From a virus: 64,000 bases of DNA. This document shows, in pieces, positions 29,680 to 37,933 of this stretch. A model generated the notes under the pieces. That model ran no database searches, was not told where the DNA came from, and worked only from the letters and a program-made list of their open reading frames with translations. The stretch covers positions 1 through 64,000 of the IMG/VR virus record IMGVR_UViG_3300023184_000096. The stretch is one strand, 5' to 3'. Both the position numbers and the translations under genes were made by a program. Position 1 is the stretch's first letter. Each line of letters begins with the position of its first letter.

Positions 29680-30859
29680 ATCCCATTGCCTCGGCTATTT
29701 CGGTGTGTGTGTCTGCAAAGTTTTCTTTACGGTTAGCATCTGTTCTTTTCATGAACTCACAGAACCCTGTGCCATCTGTGCTTGTTCCGTTTTGTATAAA
29801 GCGGATAATACCTTCAACATCGTTGTGATACTTAGGATGGAAGATTCCATCACGTAGTTTTTCAATGACTGTTTCTTTTGCACAATCTCGCATGTGCCCA
29901 ATATTCATATGAGGAGGATCGTGTAACATGTTTACGTAGGCCATGTTGAATCCTTGCGTGTCAACCCAACGGCATAGGTCTTCAAAGTAGTACACGTTCT
30001 GTACATTGATTGTCATGCAGACTTGTAGTGTAATATTTCGTGACTCACGGCGTAGTTGTTTAGCATGTTCTATGTTGGCGCAAACCTCATTCCACTTTGC
30101 ACCACTGCGTTCTATTTCAAACTTAGTACCAATGTTGTCTATGCTAAATGCAATTTCTACATTCTTGAAATGTCTCCAAATATCCACAAGCTCTGCGTCC
30201 CATGTGGTGCCATTTGTATTGTAATGTATACTGATGTCTTTGGCGCAACCTAAGTCAACTGCTTGCTGAAGTAAATTAAAGTGTTCTTTAATAAGAAAAG
30301 GTTCACCACCTGTAAATTCAAAATACTTCACCTGTGGTAACAATGTTCCTAGATCTGTCCAGAATGTGTCTGATTTGCGTGGCCATTCACCTGCTCGTAA
30401 TTGCAAGTATGCGCGAGTAGTTTTAGGATCACTGATTGTTTGATAATCCATTTCTTCTTGTGCCCACTTGCTACTTGACCATGTGCCGCATATACGACAT
30501 TTCAAATTGCAGATGTTGCCTAGTTTCAAATCAAGGAACCATAGTTGGTCAGGACTGGTATTGTACCAGTCTACTTGTGCTGTTTGATTTGCGAACTTTC
30601 GTAGGTGCCATTGTCGTTTGCTAGTACGACCAGCATCCTCTTCCGACCAACAGCGTTGACAAGTTTCAGGGCGTTCGGCATTTAAGAACTGCTGTCGTAG
30701 CTGTTGCATACTTTCACTCTTGTATGCTGTGGTCAAACCATCTGCAACTGTCAACCCGGGTATTTCCTCTGTGGCAAGACAACAAGGACGCAATGCACCC
30801 GTTGGTGTGGTCTCCATTGAGATCCAAGGTAATATACAGATCTTAGGGTGTGGGAGCAT
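29666..30859 (-). CDS. Radical-SAM protein with N-terminal Cys-rich twitch-like domain (2 of 5)
   Basis: 397 residues, the shortest of the five. N-terminal motif C8-ILPW, C26-C27 (RPCC), C67-x2-C70 (ETCQRCWSEED). Radical-SAM motif C117-x3-C121-x2-C124 (GNICNLKCRICG) and FTGGEPF. It also has a beta-strand with IHYNTNGT and FSIDNIG, as in the AdoMet barrel. It belongs to the same subfamily as 1 and 3 (CxxPW start). Overlaps the upstream gene by 17 bases. Substrate unknown. Confidence 0.8.
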   Translation of the reverse strand: MLPHPKICILPWISMETTPTGALRPCCLATEEIPGLTVADGLTTAYKSESMQQLRQQFLNAERPETCQRCWSEEDAGRTSKRQWHLRKFANQTAQVDWYNTSPDQLWFLDLKLGNICNLKCRICGTWSSSKWAQEEMDYQTISDPKTTRAYLQLRAGEWPRKSDTFWTDLGTLLPQVKYFEFTGGEPFLIKEHFNLLQQAVDLGCAKDISIHYNTNGTTWDAELVDIWRHFKNVEIAFSIDNIGTKFEIERSGAKWNEVCANIEHAKQLRRESRNITLQVCMTINVQNVYYFEDLCRWVDTQGFNMAYVNMLHDPPHMNIGHMRDCAKETVIEKLRDGIFHPKYHNDVEGIIRFIQNGTSTDGTGFCEFMKRTDANRKENFADTHTEIAEAMGYGKT

Positions 30860-32153
30860 GTTTACGTAGTGCTTCTAGTTCTGGAAATGTAGCAAAAAAA
30901 TCTTCATCTCGCAATTTATCTAGCTCTGTAGTACGACTAAAGAATGTACTAAGCCAATGGTCATCAACAGTCTGTGCATCCATGAAGCTTAACATACCTC
31001 GGTACCCACTGGTGGCACGAGTTAGTTTGTCCTGCGGTTCCAACCATTTGATATGTTCTTCAATCTTCACACGTATCTGATCTTTTACTTCTTGCGGCAG
31101 GCAATCAATGCGGAACCAATTTGGGCTTTGCAAAATGTTGATGTTAAAATCGTGTGGTTTGATCAATCCTAATTCAACCCATTCGCGATGAAAGTCTGCA
31201 ATGTGCATTGCATTGTATATGCTGACTGTTGCACTAACATAGAAATCCACTTTGGGACAAATCTCTAACATGCGTTGACGATTCTTGACTGTTTCTTCCC
31301 AGTCTTGTCCTTTGCGAATATACTCGCCGCGGGCGCCGCTTGCGTCTAGACTAGCACCAACACTTACCACATCAAATTTCTTCCACAGTTCAAGTACGTC
31401 TTGATCTTTGTATGCCAGCTTGCTGAAGTTTGTGTTATAGATTAGTCGGACATGAAACATTTCACGCTTGACTAATTCGTTGAGCAAACGATAGTGTTCT
31501 TCCATGATAAGTGGTTCACCACCAGCAAAGTAAATTTGGTCCAGATGCGGAATATGCTCTTGCATTTGTTCCCACATGTCTTCATCTGTTTTACCAGCAA
31601 ACATAATGCGCGGATGACCACGATCGCCGTAGAGTTTGACTTCATCGTTGTACCAGTTGCTGGAAAAAATACTTCCACAACTGCGACAACGGAAGTTACA
31701 CACGTTGGAGAAACGAATATCGTAGTAGCGAAGTTTGAAATCTTCTACTGTGCCATCTTCTAATGTGTCGTCTACCAGTGCAATATGTTGTCCAAAGTTT
31801 TGACTAGTGCTGTGGCGCATACTAACAAATCCTGCTTTTTCTTGTTCGTAACACCGACCACACTCTTTGCTGGGTTTGCGATTAAGCATGTTCACACGCA
31901 TGTCTCGCATGCCTTGGCTGTTCCAAACTTGTTTCATTGACTGTTCTTTAAGGTTACCAATGGGCATGTTGTATTCGCCCATACAGCAAGGATATGCACG
32001 ACCATCTGGAAAGGCGTGCATGTGGATCCAGGGTATCATGCAAAAGTGTGGGTCTGTGGTCAACAGATCTTGATGCCGTTCTGGCATGGCATGTAAATTA
32101 GCATGGATAGGAATCCTGCTGTTGTAAGTGTAGTCTTTAGGGTATTTGCTCAT
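30843..32153 (-). CDS. Radical-SAM protein with N-terminal Cys-rich twitch-like domain (3 of 5)
   Basis: 436 residues with a 36-residue extra N-terminal extension. Motifs: C38-MIPW, C56-C57 (AYPCC), C98-x2-C101 (KECGRCYEQE), radical-SAM C152-x3-C156-x2-C159 (SNVCNFRCRSCG), FAGGEPL. A segment after the PCC motif, NLKEQSMKQVWNSQGMRDMR, is typical of SPASM-type domains. Conserved spacing with 1 and 2 points to one subfamily. Overlaps the upstream gene by 17 bases. Confidence 0.8.
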   Translation of the reverse strand: MSKYPKDYTYNSRIPIHANLHAMPERHQDLLTTDPHFCMIPWIHMHAFPDGRAYPCCMGEYNMPIGNLKEQSMKQVWNSQGMRDMRVNMLNRKPSKECGRCYEQEKAGFVSMRHSTSQNFGQHIALVDDTLEDGTVEDFKLRYYDIRFSNVCNFRCRSCGSIFSSNWYNDEVKLYGDRGHPRIMFAGKTDEDMWEQMQEHIPHLDQIYFAGGEPLIMEEHYRLLNELVKREMFHVRLIYNTNFSKLAYKDQDVLELWKKFDVVSVGASLDASGARGEYIRKGQDWEETVKNRQRMLEICPKVDFYVSATVSIYNAMHIADFHREWVELGLIKPHDFNINILQSPNWFRIDCLPQEVKDQIRVKIEEHIKWLEPQDKLTRATSGYRGMLSFMDAQTVDDHWLSTFFSRTTELDKLRDEDFFATFPELEALRKHAPTP

Positions 32154-33474
32154 AGAATTCCTTTAGCTCAGGGAAAGTTTCGATAAAGTTCTTTCCTCTG
32201 CGTTGATCATATTGTGTGTAAAATTGTTTGAAGTCGTTTTGCATCCTGGGCAACTCTGGTCCAGTCACTGGCTCTTGCAAGTAGTCGTGCAGGCGAGTCA
32301 GTTGATTGATTTCGTGTTCGTGCCATAGCTCGCTACCTTTGTGGTTATCCAGGAATGTTGCAATTTCCATTGCATACAGTTTGCGGTCTGCCAGCGAAAG
32401 CACGTACACGCCTTGGAAACTTGGAAAGCGTAAAATGTTAAAGCTCATGCTAGGAAAATCTCTACCATATGTTTTCTTAAGCATCATCATTGTGGTCAAG
32501 AAAACAGGCAGGCCTGGCAAACATAATGCGTTGATTGTACACATAACATGCAGTCCGCGGATGCCACTGGTCGCTAGTTTCTCTACATTTGCCAACCAGG
32601 CTTTCCAGTCTAGTCCATCACGAATGTATTCAGCGTGTAAGCCAACTGCCTCACAACTGGTGTACACGTCTAGTTCAATGCCCTGGGTAGATTCAATCAA
32701 GCGGTCCACATCAACTTCCCGACCAAGATTTGTGTTGATAGCTAGACGTGTGCTCGAACGTCCTTGGTTTTGTTTGAACCAGTCAATGAGTTGCCAGGTG
32801 TGAGCTGACATGAGTGGCTCTCCTCCGGTGATGCGGAGTTCTGTAAGGGTGCGGTGTAGGTCAGTTTCCCACCACTTGAAAAAAGCCTCCACATACGGAT
32901 TAGTTTCACCGAATTTATAAAGTTGACTACTATCATGAGCATGAGTAAAATGACCGCGCCCGTCTGATACCAGGTTAATGTAGGGTCCGTTTTTACGTAT
33001 GTCATTAACCCAAGTACTACTAAAAGCAGGGTTGCAATAAGAACAAGCAAACTGGCAAGTTCTGTCAAAAGCAATTTCCAACGTGCGAAGGTTGAAGTCG
33101 GTATAACTTGGTCTGGCGAATGCAACATTTAGGTCCTCCTCGGAATGTATCACAGTTTTATAAACACGATCGGAAATGGCATCCTTGTTCATGTCTTCGA
33201 TCTTCCAGCAGTAATCGCAGCCTGCTGGGCGTTCACCACGTTGCATCTGTTCACGCTCTTTTTTCTTTTGCGTGGTATTGTGCAATGCGGCAGGGTTAGT
33301 TTTAATTTCATCCAAGTCAATGGCATGTGGTAACGGATGATGACAACTGGTTGTTTGTCCGCTACCCAACCATATGGTAGCATTGTACCACTTGGCTCCA
33401 CAGAAGCTTGACGACTTGATGTCGATTACTCTGCGTTTGTATTCAAGGTCTGTTTCGTTATTCTGTTTCGGCAT
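32137..33474 (-). CDS. Radical-SAM protein with N-terminal Cys-rich domain, second subfamily (4 of 5)
   Basis: 445 residues. Here the first motif reads C25-GAKW and the second G-Q-T-T-S-C44-HHP, with C86-x2-C89 (AGCDYCWKIED). Radical-SAM motif C140-x3-C144-x2-C147 (DRTCQFACSYCNP) and ITGGEPL. It shares an ALHNT-x-x-K-K segment with protein 5, so 4 and 5 form a subfamily distinct from 1-3. Overlaps by 17 bases with both neighbours in the array. Confidence 0.8.
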   Translation of the reverse strand: MPKQNNETDLEYKRRVIDIKSSSFCGAKWYNATIWLGSGQTTSCHHPLPHAIDLDEIKTNPAALHNTTQKKKEREQMQRGERPAGCDYCWKIEDMNKDAISDRVYKTVIHSEEDLNVAFARPSYTDFNLRTLEIAFDRTCQFACSYCNPAFSSTWVNDIRKNGPYINLVSDGRGHFTHAHDSSQLYKFGETNPYVEAFFKWWETDLHRTLTELRITGGEPLMSAHTWQLIDWFKQNQGRSSTRLAINTNLGREVDVDRLIESTQGIELDVYTSCEAVGLHAEYIRDGLDWKAWLANVEKLATSGIRGLHVMCTINALCLPGLPVFLTTMMMLKKTYGRDFPSMSFNILRFPSFQGVYVLSLADRKLYAMEIATFLDNHKGSELWHEHEINQLTRLHDYLQEPVTGPELPRMQNDFKQFYTQYDQRRGKNFIETFPELKEFYEQIP

Positions 33475-34831
33475 GGTATTTACACAGGCTCCAAAATTCT
33501 TTCATCTCACCAAATGTTGCCAGGAAGTCAGTAGACCTACGTCTGTCATGTTCTGCAAAGAAACGATAAAAGTCTGCACGATCATGTTTCAATGATGTAG
33601 TGTCTTGTGGTTCGCGCATCCAAGCAAGGTTGCGTTCCATACGTTGTATTTCATAATCCTTGAAGCCAACAAAGCCGTCATCTTTAAGTTCGTTTTCACG
33701 CATCCACTCAATGACTTTTTCTAGCTTGTAGGCATAGCTCTCGGGCAGGATTTGTAAACTCTGCCAGCGTGGTTGTCTCAGCAGTGGTGTGTCGAACCAC
33801 ACACGTTGATATGTTCTACTGTGTCTAGCACGTAGTTCAAGAATGTAATCTAACAAGTCTTGTAAGCCTGTGATGTTTAGATTGTTCATTGTGATAATGA
33901 ATGTAAGGCTGTTCTTGTACGGAATGTCTGTGAGATAACTATCCACATTGTTCAAGCAACGTTCAAATTCTAATCCATCTCGTAGATATTCAGCTTGGTC
34001 GGCCACACCAGTATCCAGGCTCACATACTGCATGAAGTGTTCTATTTGTGTGTTACACAGACGTTTGACATAGCCAAGATACTTGTCCATTAGCTTTTGT
34101 TCTACACTAAAATTACTTGTAACGTCAAGATGTAGATCTGGCTTGGGCAATGCCAACACATAGTCAAATACTCTGTATGTGTTGTAATCCATCAGCGGCT
34201 CGCCGCCTGTCATTCGGAAGTGTTTGAGCCGGGGATAGAGACTAGGCCACCACTCCCAAAATGCGTCAACATAAGGGTTATGCTCTCTGGCAGGAATAGG
34301 ACGACGGCTACCAGTAAAATGCTCAGGGGCATTGTGAGGTACACGAGTAGGCCAAGCACCGAAGGTGTTTGTTTCTCCTGCCCATGCACTACTAAACTGT
34401 GGACTACAGTAACTACATTTAAGATTGCAAGCATGATTAAAATTAACTTCAACATAACTTGGAACGACATCTTCATCTCCTATGGCATTTTTAATTGGAT
34501 GTAAATATTCGGCGGCCCAGGGCTCACCGCTACGATAATGCCTGTCACTCAATTGCCCATTGTCCTCGGCTGACCAGCAATAGCTACATTCGTCTGGACG
34601 TTCATTCTTCAGCATGATCACACGCTGTTGTTTCTTGTATGGCGTATTGTGTAGAGCACTAGGATTGTCTGCCAACAGCTCTGTAGGAATCTTGTGCAGT
34701 GGCGGGTGATAGCATGAGTTAGTCATGCCTGTTGTTAGGTGCAGACTGACCTGTTGCCATTTGGCCAAACAGAGACTAGGACCCAGTATGTCCTTCATTT
34801 CTTCGGCGGCGTATTTGAACTCACTGGTCAC
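33458..34831 (-). CDS. Radical-SAM protein with N-terminal Cys-rich domain, second subfamily (5 of 5)
   Basis: 457 residues, the first of the array in transcription order. Motifs: C21-LAKW, SC40-YHP, C82-x2-C85 (DECSYCWSAED), radical-SAM C135-x3-C139-x2-C142 (NHACNLKCSYCSP), MTGGEPLMDY. About 100 residues follow in the AdoMet-barrel style with VTSNFSVEQK and VSLDTGVADQ. Overlaps the glycosyltransferase-like gene upstream by 11 bases. Five intact cluster motifs in five genes argue that all are active enzymes. Confidence 0.8.
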   Translation of the reverse strand: MTSEFKYAAEEMKDILGPSLCLAKWQQVSLHLTTGMTNSCYHPPLHKIPTELLADNPSALHNTPYKKQQRVIMLKNERPDECSYCWSAEDNGQLSDRHYRSGEPWAAEYLHPIKNAIGDEDVVPSYVEVNFNHACNLKCSYCSPQFSSAWAGETNTFGAWPTRVPHNAPEHFTGSRRPIPAREHNPYVDAFWEWWPSLYPRLKHFRMTGGEPLMDYNTYRVFDYVLALPKPDLHLDVTSNFSVEQKLMDKYLGYVKRLCNTQIEHFMQYVSLDTGVADQAEYLRDGLEFERCLNNVDSYLTDIPYKNSLTFIITMNNLNITGLQDLLDYILELRARHSRTYQRVWFDTPLLRQPRWQSLQILPESYAYKLEKVIEWMRENELKDDGFVGFKDYEIQRMERNLAWMREPQDTTSLKHDRADFYRFFAEHDRRRSTDFLATFGEMKEFWSLCKYHAETE

Positions 34832-35735
34832 GTGTCATTATCCCTTTGTTTTGAAAATTGCTTTTGTAATGATGTTTGAAGAACGCACTAGGCTCTGGAT
34901 CTAGATCTACAATATTCAAGTCTAGTTGTTTGCGAAGTTTTTCTCCTAGTTCATTACACTCATCAGGGCCGTGATTTTGATACATAGCCCACATGCGTTC
35001 TAGTTCATCAAAGTCTTGTACCTGTGTGTAGTCCCAGTTGCTTAACATAGTTAAACTGGTTCCACGGCGTGCGCCATAGATGGCCCAGAAGCCATTAGGA
35101 TCATCTGCGCCAACGCTTTGCCATATGGTCAAGTTATCTAGATTACGACTATGCACACGCTGTTTGAAATCACTTAGGCTAGGTCGTGCTCCGCGATCCA
35201 GACACATCTTTACACCTTCACGGAATCCTGCTCTCCATGCTTGAAAAGGAGTTTGATTGGGATATGTTGTTGAATAACAATCGTGCATGGCCCAGTAGCG
35301 TGGATCAAAGCAAAACTCTACCTGTGTTTCTGCACGACCATCTGTTGCTTCGTGTGTACGCATGGCGTTGACAAAGTCTTTGGTCCAACAACTTAATCCA
35401 CCATTGCCATACATCAGTCCATTAACCACATTACGTGCTCGCCAGCGAAATACACAATCACGATTGCTGTCGTCCAATTCAAGTTGGAGATTAAAAAAGC
35501 CAACATCAGGAATGTTGTCACCGTCAATAAGAATAAATCTATCAGTGCTACTGGCAGACGCCGCGGCTTTGTGTGCCGCATCACTTCCTTTGATACCGTC
35601 AACTCGTTTTGCCCAAGGAACCATGTTTTTAATTTTGATCCAAAACTCATCTTTTTTAGGCTCGTCGTAGGTCAGGAACACGACATCTAAGTCAGCTATG
35701 TCTACTAGTTTTTGAGTACTGTTTGATTGTGTCAT
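34821..35735 (-). CDS. GT-A-like glycosyltransferase
   Basis: 304 residues, a single-domain homologue of the second half of the protein at 25993-27321. It starts DLDVVFLTYDEPKKDEFW, has RVDGIKGSDAAHKAAASASS and the metal-binding FILIDGDNIPD (DGD) absent from its relative. Later come GLMYGNGGLSCWTKDFV and PFQAWRAGFREGVKMC. The order strand-DGDN-acceptor region matches GT-A glycosyltransferases using a nucleotide sugar and Mn2+ or Mg2+. It is inserted upstream of the five radical-SAM genes. Acceptor unknown. Confidence 0.65.
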   Translation of the reverse strand: MTQSNSTQKLVDIADLDVVFLTYDEPKKDEFWIKIKNMVPWAKRVDGIKGSDAAHKAAASASSTDRFILIDGDNIPDVGFFNLQLELDDSNRDCVFRWRARNVVNGLMYGNGGLSCWTKDFVNAMRTHEATDGRAETQVEFCFDPRYWAMHDCYSTTYPNQTPFQAWRAGFREGVKMCLDRGARPSLSDFKQRVHSRNLDNLTIWQSVGADDPNGFWAIYGARRGTSLTMLSNWDYTQVQDFDELERMWAMYQNHGPDECNELGEKLRKQLDLNIVDLDPEPSAFFKHHYKSNFQNKGIMTRDQ

Positions 35736-36075
35736 ATTCTTCCCCTGCCTCTAATAGCAACGCCATATGGTTAGCGACAGCTTGATATTCACCTTCAGAG
35801 GTTTGATGTAATTTTACTATATGTGTCCGTGTTTTGTCAAGTTTTATTAACTTTCCACTGACTATTTTATACTGGGTGACATTACGGGCTTGGTCACTTG
35901 TTATGTCAATCCATGAGTATTCTAAATCAGGCCAGTCTGGGCCATTGGCCACAGTTACAAAACGGTCAGCATCGTGATACACTCGCCATTGGTCACGTGG
36001 GGGATGTTGTGCCAGCTGTTGCTCTATGACAGCATACTCAAGTATTGCTTGTTCAAATGGCGTTGGCATAGTCAT
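35692..36075 (-). CDS. Small unknown protein, 127 residues
   Basis: A soluble protein beginning PTPFEQAILEYAVIEQQLAQ, with WRVYHDADRFVTVANG and QYKIVSGKLIKLDKT in a beta-rich middle and a helical C-terminus. Not recognised. It lies between glycosyltransferase-like genes with overlaps of 44 and 23 bases. I saw no peptide-leader or RiPP-like pattern, so its role as a substrate is only speculation. Confidence 0.65.
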   Translation of the reverse strand: MTMPTPFEQAILEYAVIEQQLAQHPPRDQWRVYHDADRFVTVANGPDWPDLEYSWIDITSDQARNVTQYKIVSGKLIKLDKTRTHIVKLHQTSEGEYQAVANHMALLLEAGEEYDTIKQYSKTSRHS

Positions 36076-36862
36076 CTATTATCTGGTCTGTTACCCATTC
36101 TTTGTTGTGATAATGAACTGGGTATAACTGTTCATGACCATTTATGCGTATGACAGGCGGAACTAGTTCTACATTTAGATCAGCAATACTGCGTGTCTGG
36201 ATGGCCTGTTTCATATGTACAAAATTAAAAAAATCTGCAGCCGGTAGTGTTACTTTGTCTACTCCAACCAATACTGCTGCCAGTGCAAATACCATGTCAT
36301 TGCTGCCAGGGTCGTCGCATCGCACAAGTTCTGTTTGCACTGTTGACCATTGTTGATACAGTTGTTTACACTTGCCAAAGAAATGTGCGGCCAGTTGACT
36401 TTTTCGCCAGTACATGAGACCAGAGTATGTGTCTGGTAAATCGTTGGCATCAAATGTTTTTCTGTATGCACGACTAGTTGCACAGCGGCCCCGATAGTCT
36501 CTACATCCCAGGCTAAGAACAACATCACGATGTTCTAACATTCGCCACCAGTGCGAGATACTGCAAGTAAACAGCAGGTCTGATTCAACTTTGATTGTTT
36601 GTGTAAACGGACTTAGTGCAAACAACTGCCAGTCGTTGCGCTGTTTCCACTCTTGATCTTTTGCCCAATCAATTGGCAGTACTATAATATAGTCAAACAC
36701 CACACGTTGTTTGTCTGTTAGTTTATCTGCGCTTGATTGGTCTGTTACCAGCGCATAAGGTAAATCAGGATTGGTCAGTTTCAAGCTCAACCTTTGCAAA
36801 TATGCAAGACGTATATAGTCAGTGGACTCATTGTTTTGCGCCATGCAAATCACGCCTCGCAT
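36053..36862 (-). CDS. GT8-like glycosyltransferase paralogue A
   Basis: 269 residues. The opening GVICMAQNNESTDYIRLAYL and the central SPFTQTIKVESDLLFTCSIS correspond to GT8-like and related GT-A enzymes. In its neighbour (36850-37626) the same place reads SPFEQTLVIDVDYLITTQ, so here the metal-binding DxD is E-S-D. The C-terminus has GHEQLYPVHYHNKEWV. The pair looks like a duplication with divergence at the active site. Probably a nucleotide-sugar transferase, or a regulatory partner of its paralogue. Confidence 0.6.
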   Translation of the reverse strand: MRGVICMAQNNESTDYIRLAYLQRLSLKLTNPDLPYALVTDQSSADKLTDKQRVVFDYIIVLPIDWAKDQEWKQRNDWQLFALSPFTQTIKVESDLLFTCSISHWWRMLEHRDVVLSLGCRDYRGRCATSRAYRKTFDANDLPDTYSGLMYWRKSQLAAHFFGKCKQLYQQWSTVQTELVRCDDPGSNDMVFALAAVLVGVDKVTLPAADFFNFVHMKQAIQTRSIADLNVELVPPVIRINGHEQLYPVHYHNKEWVTDQIIDDYANAI

Positions 36863-37626
36863 ATAAACTTCTCCAGCTTAGTGCTTTGTAACCATTCCTT
36901 GCTCATCACATGCAGATCTGTACGTGGCAATACCAGTGCATTGTCTTGTGTTCGTACTGTGATCCAATCCTTGTTGATTTGAACATCTGTCAGTGCTTGA
37001 TCTGCTGTGACAATTCCAAACGGCATGTTTGTTGCGCTACTACGATTGTATCCACCAATGATAATTTCTGCCATGGCAAAAGCATAGTCGTTACGAAAAC
37101 GCAATTCAACAATGCCAAACAACACACGATAGTATTCCCAGTTGCGCTGTATGCGCCCTACCAGTTCAAAGAACAATCTTGTGCGTTCAGTTTTGCGAAA
37201 ATAAAAAACTGTGGCCCACACAGGAGTAAGTGCAGTAACATCCAGTGTGGGACGGAATAACATTTCGTTTTTATGACAAAGTAGCAGGTCTTGTGTGCTG
37301 TCAAATAAATTTAGTAACCGTTGGGTGGTGATCAAATAGTCAACATCAATTACCAGCGTTTGTTCAAAAGGTGACAGTTCCCAGGCCTGGTAACGATTGA
37401 AGTTGTTCCATACCACTGTTTTTTGTTGATCAACGTCAAATCGTGTGTTACGCCAGTTGTCTTGTTTTTGCCCAATCACCAAATGCACAGGTAGTCCTAG
37501 AGACTTTGATGCCAATTGTAAAGTTTTGTTAGCTATACGTTCGTAGTCCACTGTGGGACTGTTATTGGCAAAGGCCAGTATGCCTTTAGATTTTTCTGAC
37601 ACGCTGAAGTTCTTCATGTAAGCCAT
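36850..37626 (-). CDS. GT8-like glycosyltransferase paralogue B
   Basis: 258 residues. It has a first strand GILAFANNSPTVDYERIANK, the catalytic DVD in TLVIDVDYLITTQ, and GLPVHLVIGQ between them, as in GT-A enzymes of GT8 type. An ATG nine bases downstream is an alternative start. Its closest relative in the window is the next gene of the operon. Overlaps the upstream small gene by 41 bases. Confidence 0.65.
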   Translation of the reverse strand: MAYMKNFSVSEKSKGILAFANNSPTVDYERIANKTLQLASKSLGLPVHLVIGQKQDNWRNTRFDVDQQKTVVWNNFNRYQAWELSPFEQTLVIDVDYLITTQRLLNLFDSTQDLLLCHKNEMLFRPTLDVTALTPVWATVFYFRKTERTRLFFELVGRIQRNWEYYRVLFGIVELRFRNDYAFAMAEIIIGGYNRSSATNMPFGIVTADQALTDVQINKDWITVRTQDNALVLPRTDLHVMSKEWLQSTKLEKFICEA

Positions 37627-37897
37627 GCCATCTATTTAGGACTCGTTGATATTGTTGTTTACATTTTTCGAGCAATGCTGTGCGGTTGCAGTGTATAGGA
37701 TTACCGTATTGATCTTCTACAAACAGCTCATCGTCTGTCCATGCGTTTAGAAAACCAATCAGTTCAGGAGTTACAATAAACAAGCCATCATTATGATGTA
37801 CCACAAGGTCAGCTTTTGTTTGCTCTCGTAACAGAGTACGATTGCGTTGAATGTCTGTGGCTTGTTTTATTTCAAGTGCAAGTGCAGTTAGGGTCAT
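37586..37897 (-). CDS. Small unknown protein, 103 residues (first gene of the operon)
   Basis: Helical start (LTALALEIKQATDIQRNRTL) and a conserved-looking second half: LVVHHNDGLFIVTPELIGFL, VEDQYGNPIHCNRTALLEKC and a helical RWHGLHEELQRV. The YGNPI-x-x-NR pattern is familiar from small marine T4-like phage proteins without known function. It opens the 11.9-kb operon. The 36-base gap upstream holds the sequence CAAAATAAGTA but no promoter I can support. Confidence 0.65.
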   Translation of the reverse strand: MTLTALALEIKQATDIQRNRTLLREQTKADLVVHHNDGLFIVTPELIGFLNAWTDDELFVEDQYGNPIHCNRTALLEKCKQQYQRVLNRWHGLHEELQRVRKI

Positions 37898-37933
37898 ACT
37901 AGTACTTATTTTGCACTAGCACGAGTCCTAAAA

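Noticed and set aside
35692-36075. RiPP precursor peptide for the radical-SAM enzymes
   Set aside because: The 127-residue protein, and the 103-residue one at 37586, look like folded domains with no leader/core layout or Cys/Gly-rich tail.
37898-37933. Promoter for the twelve-gene operon in the 36-base gap
   Set aside because: Only CAAAATAAGTA on the minus strand, a poor match to a late box, and no sigma70 pair. The operon may be read from upstream structural-gene transcripts.
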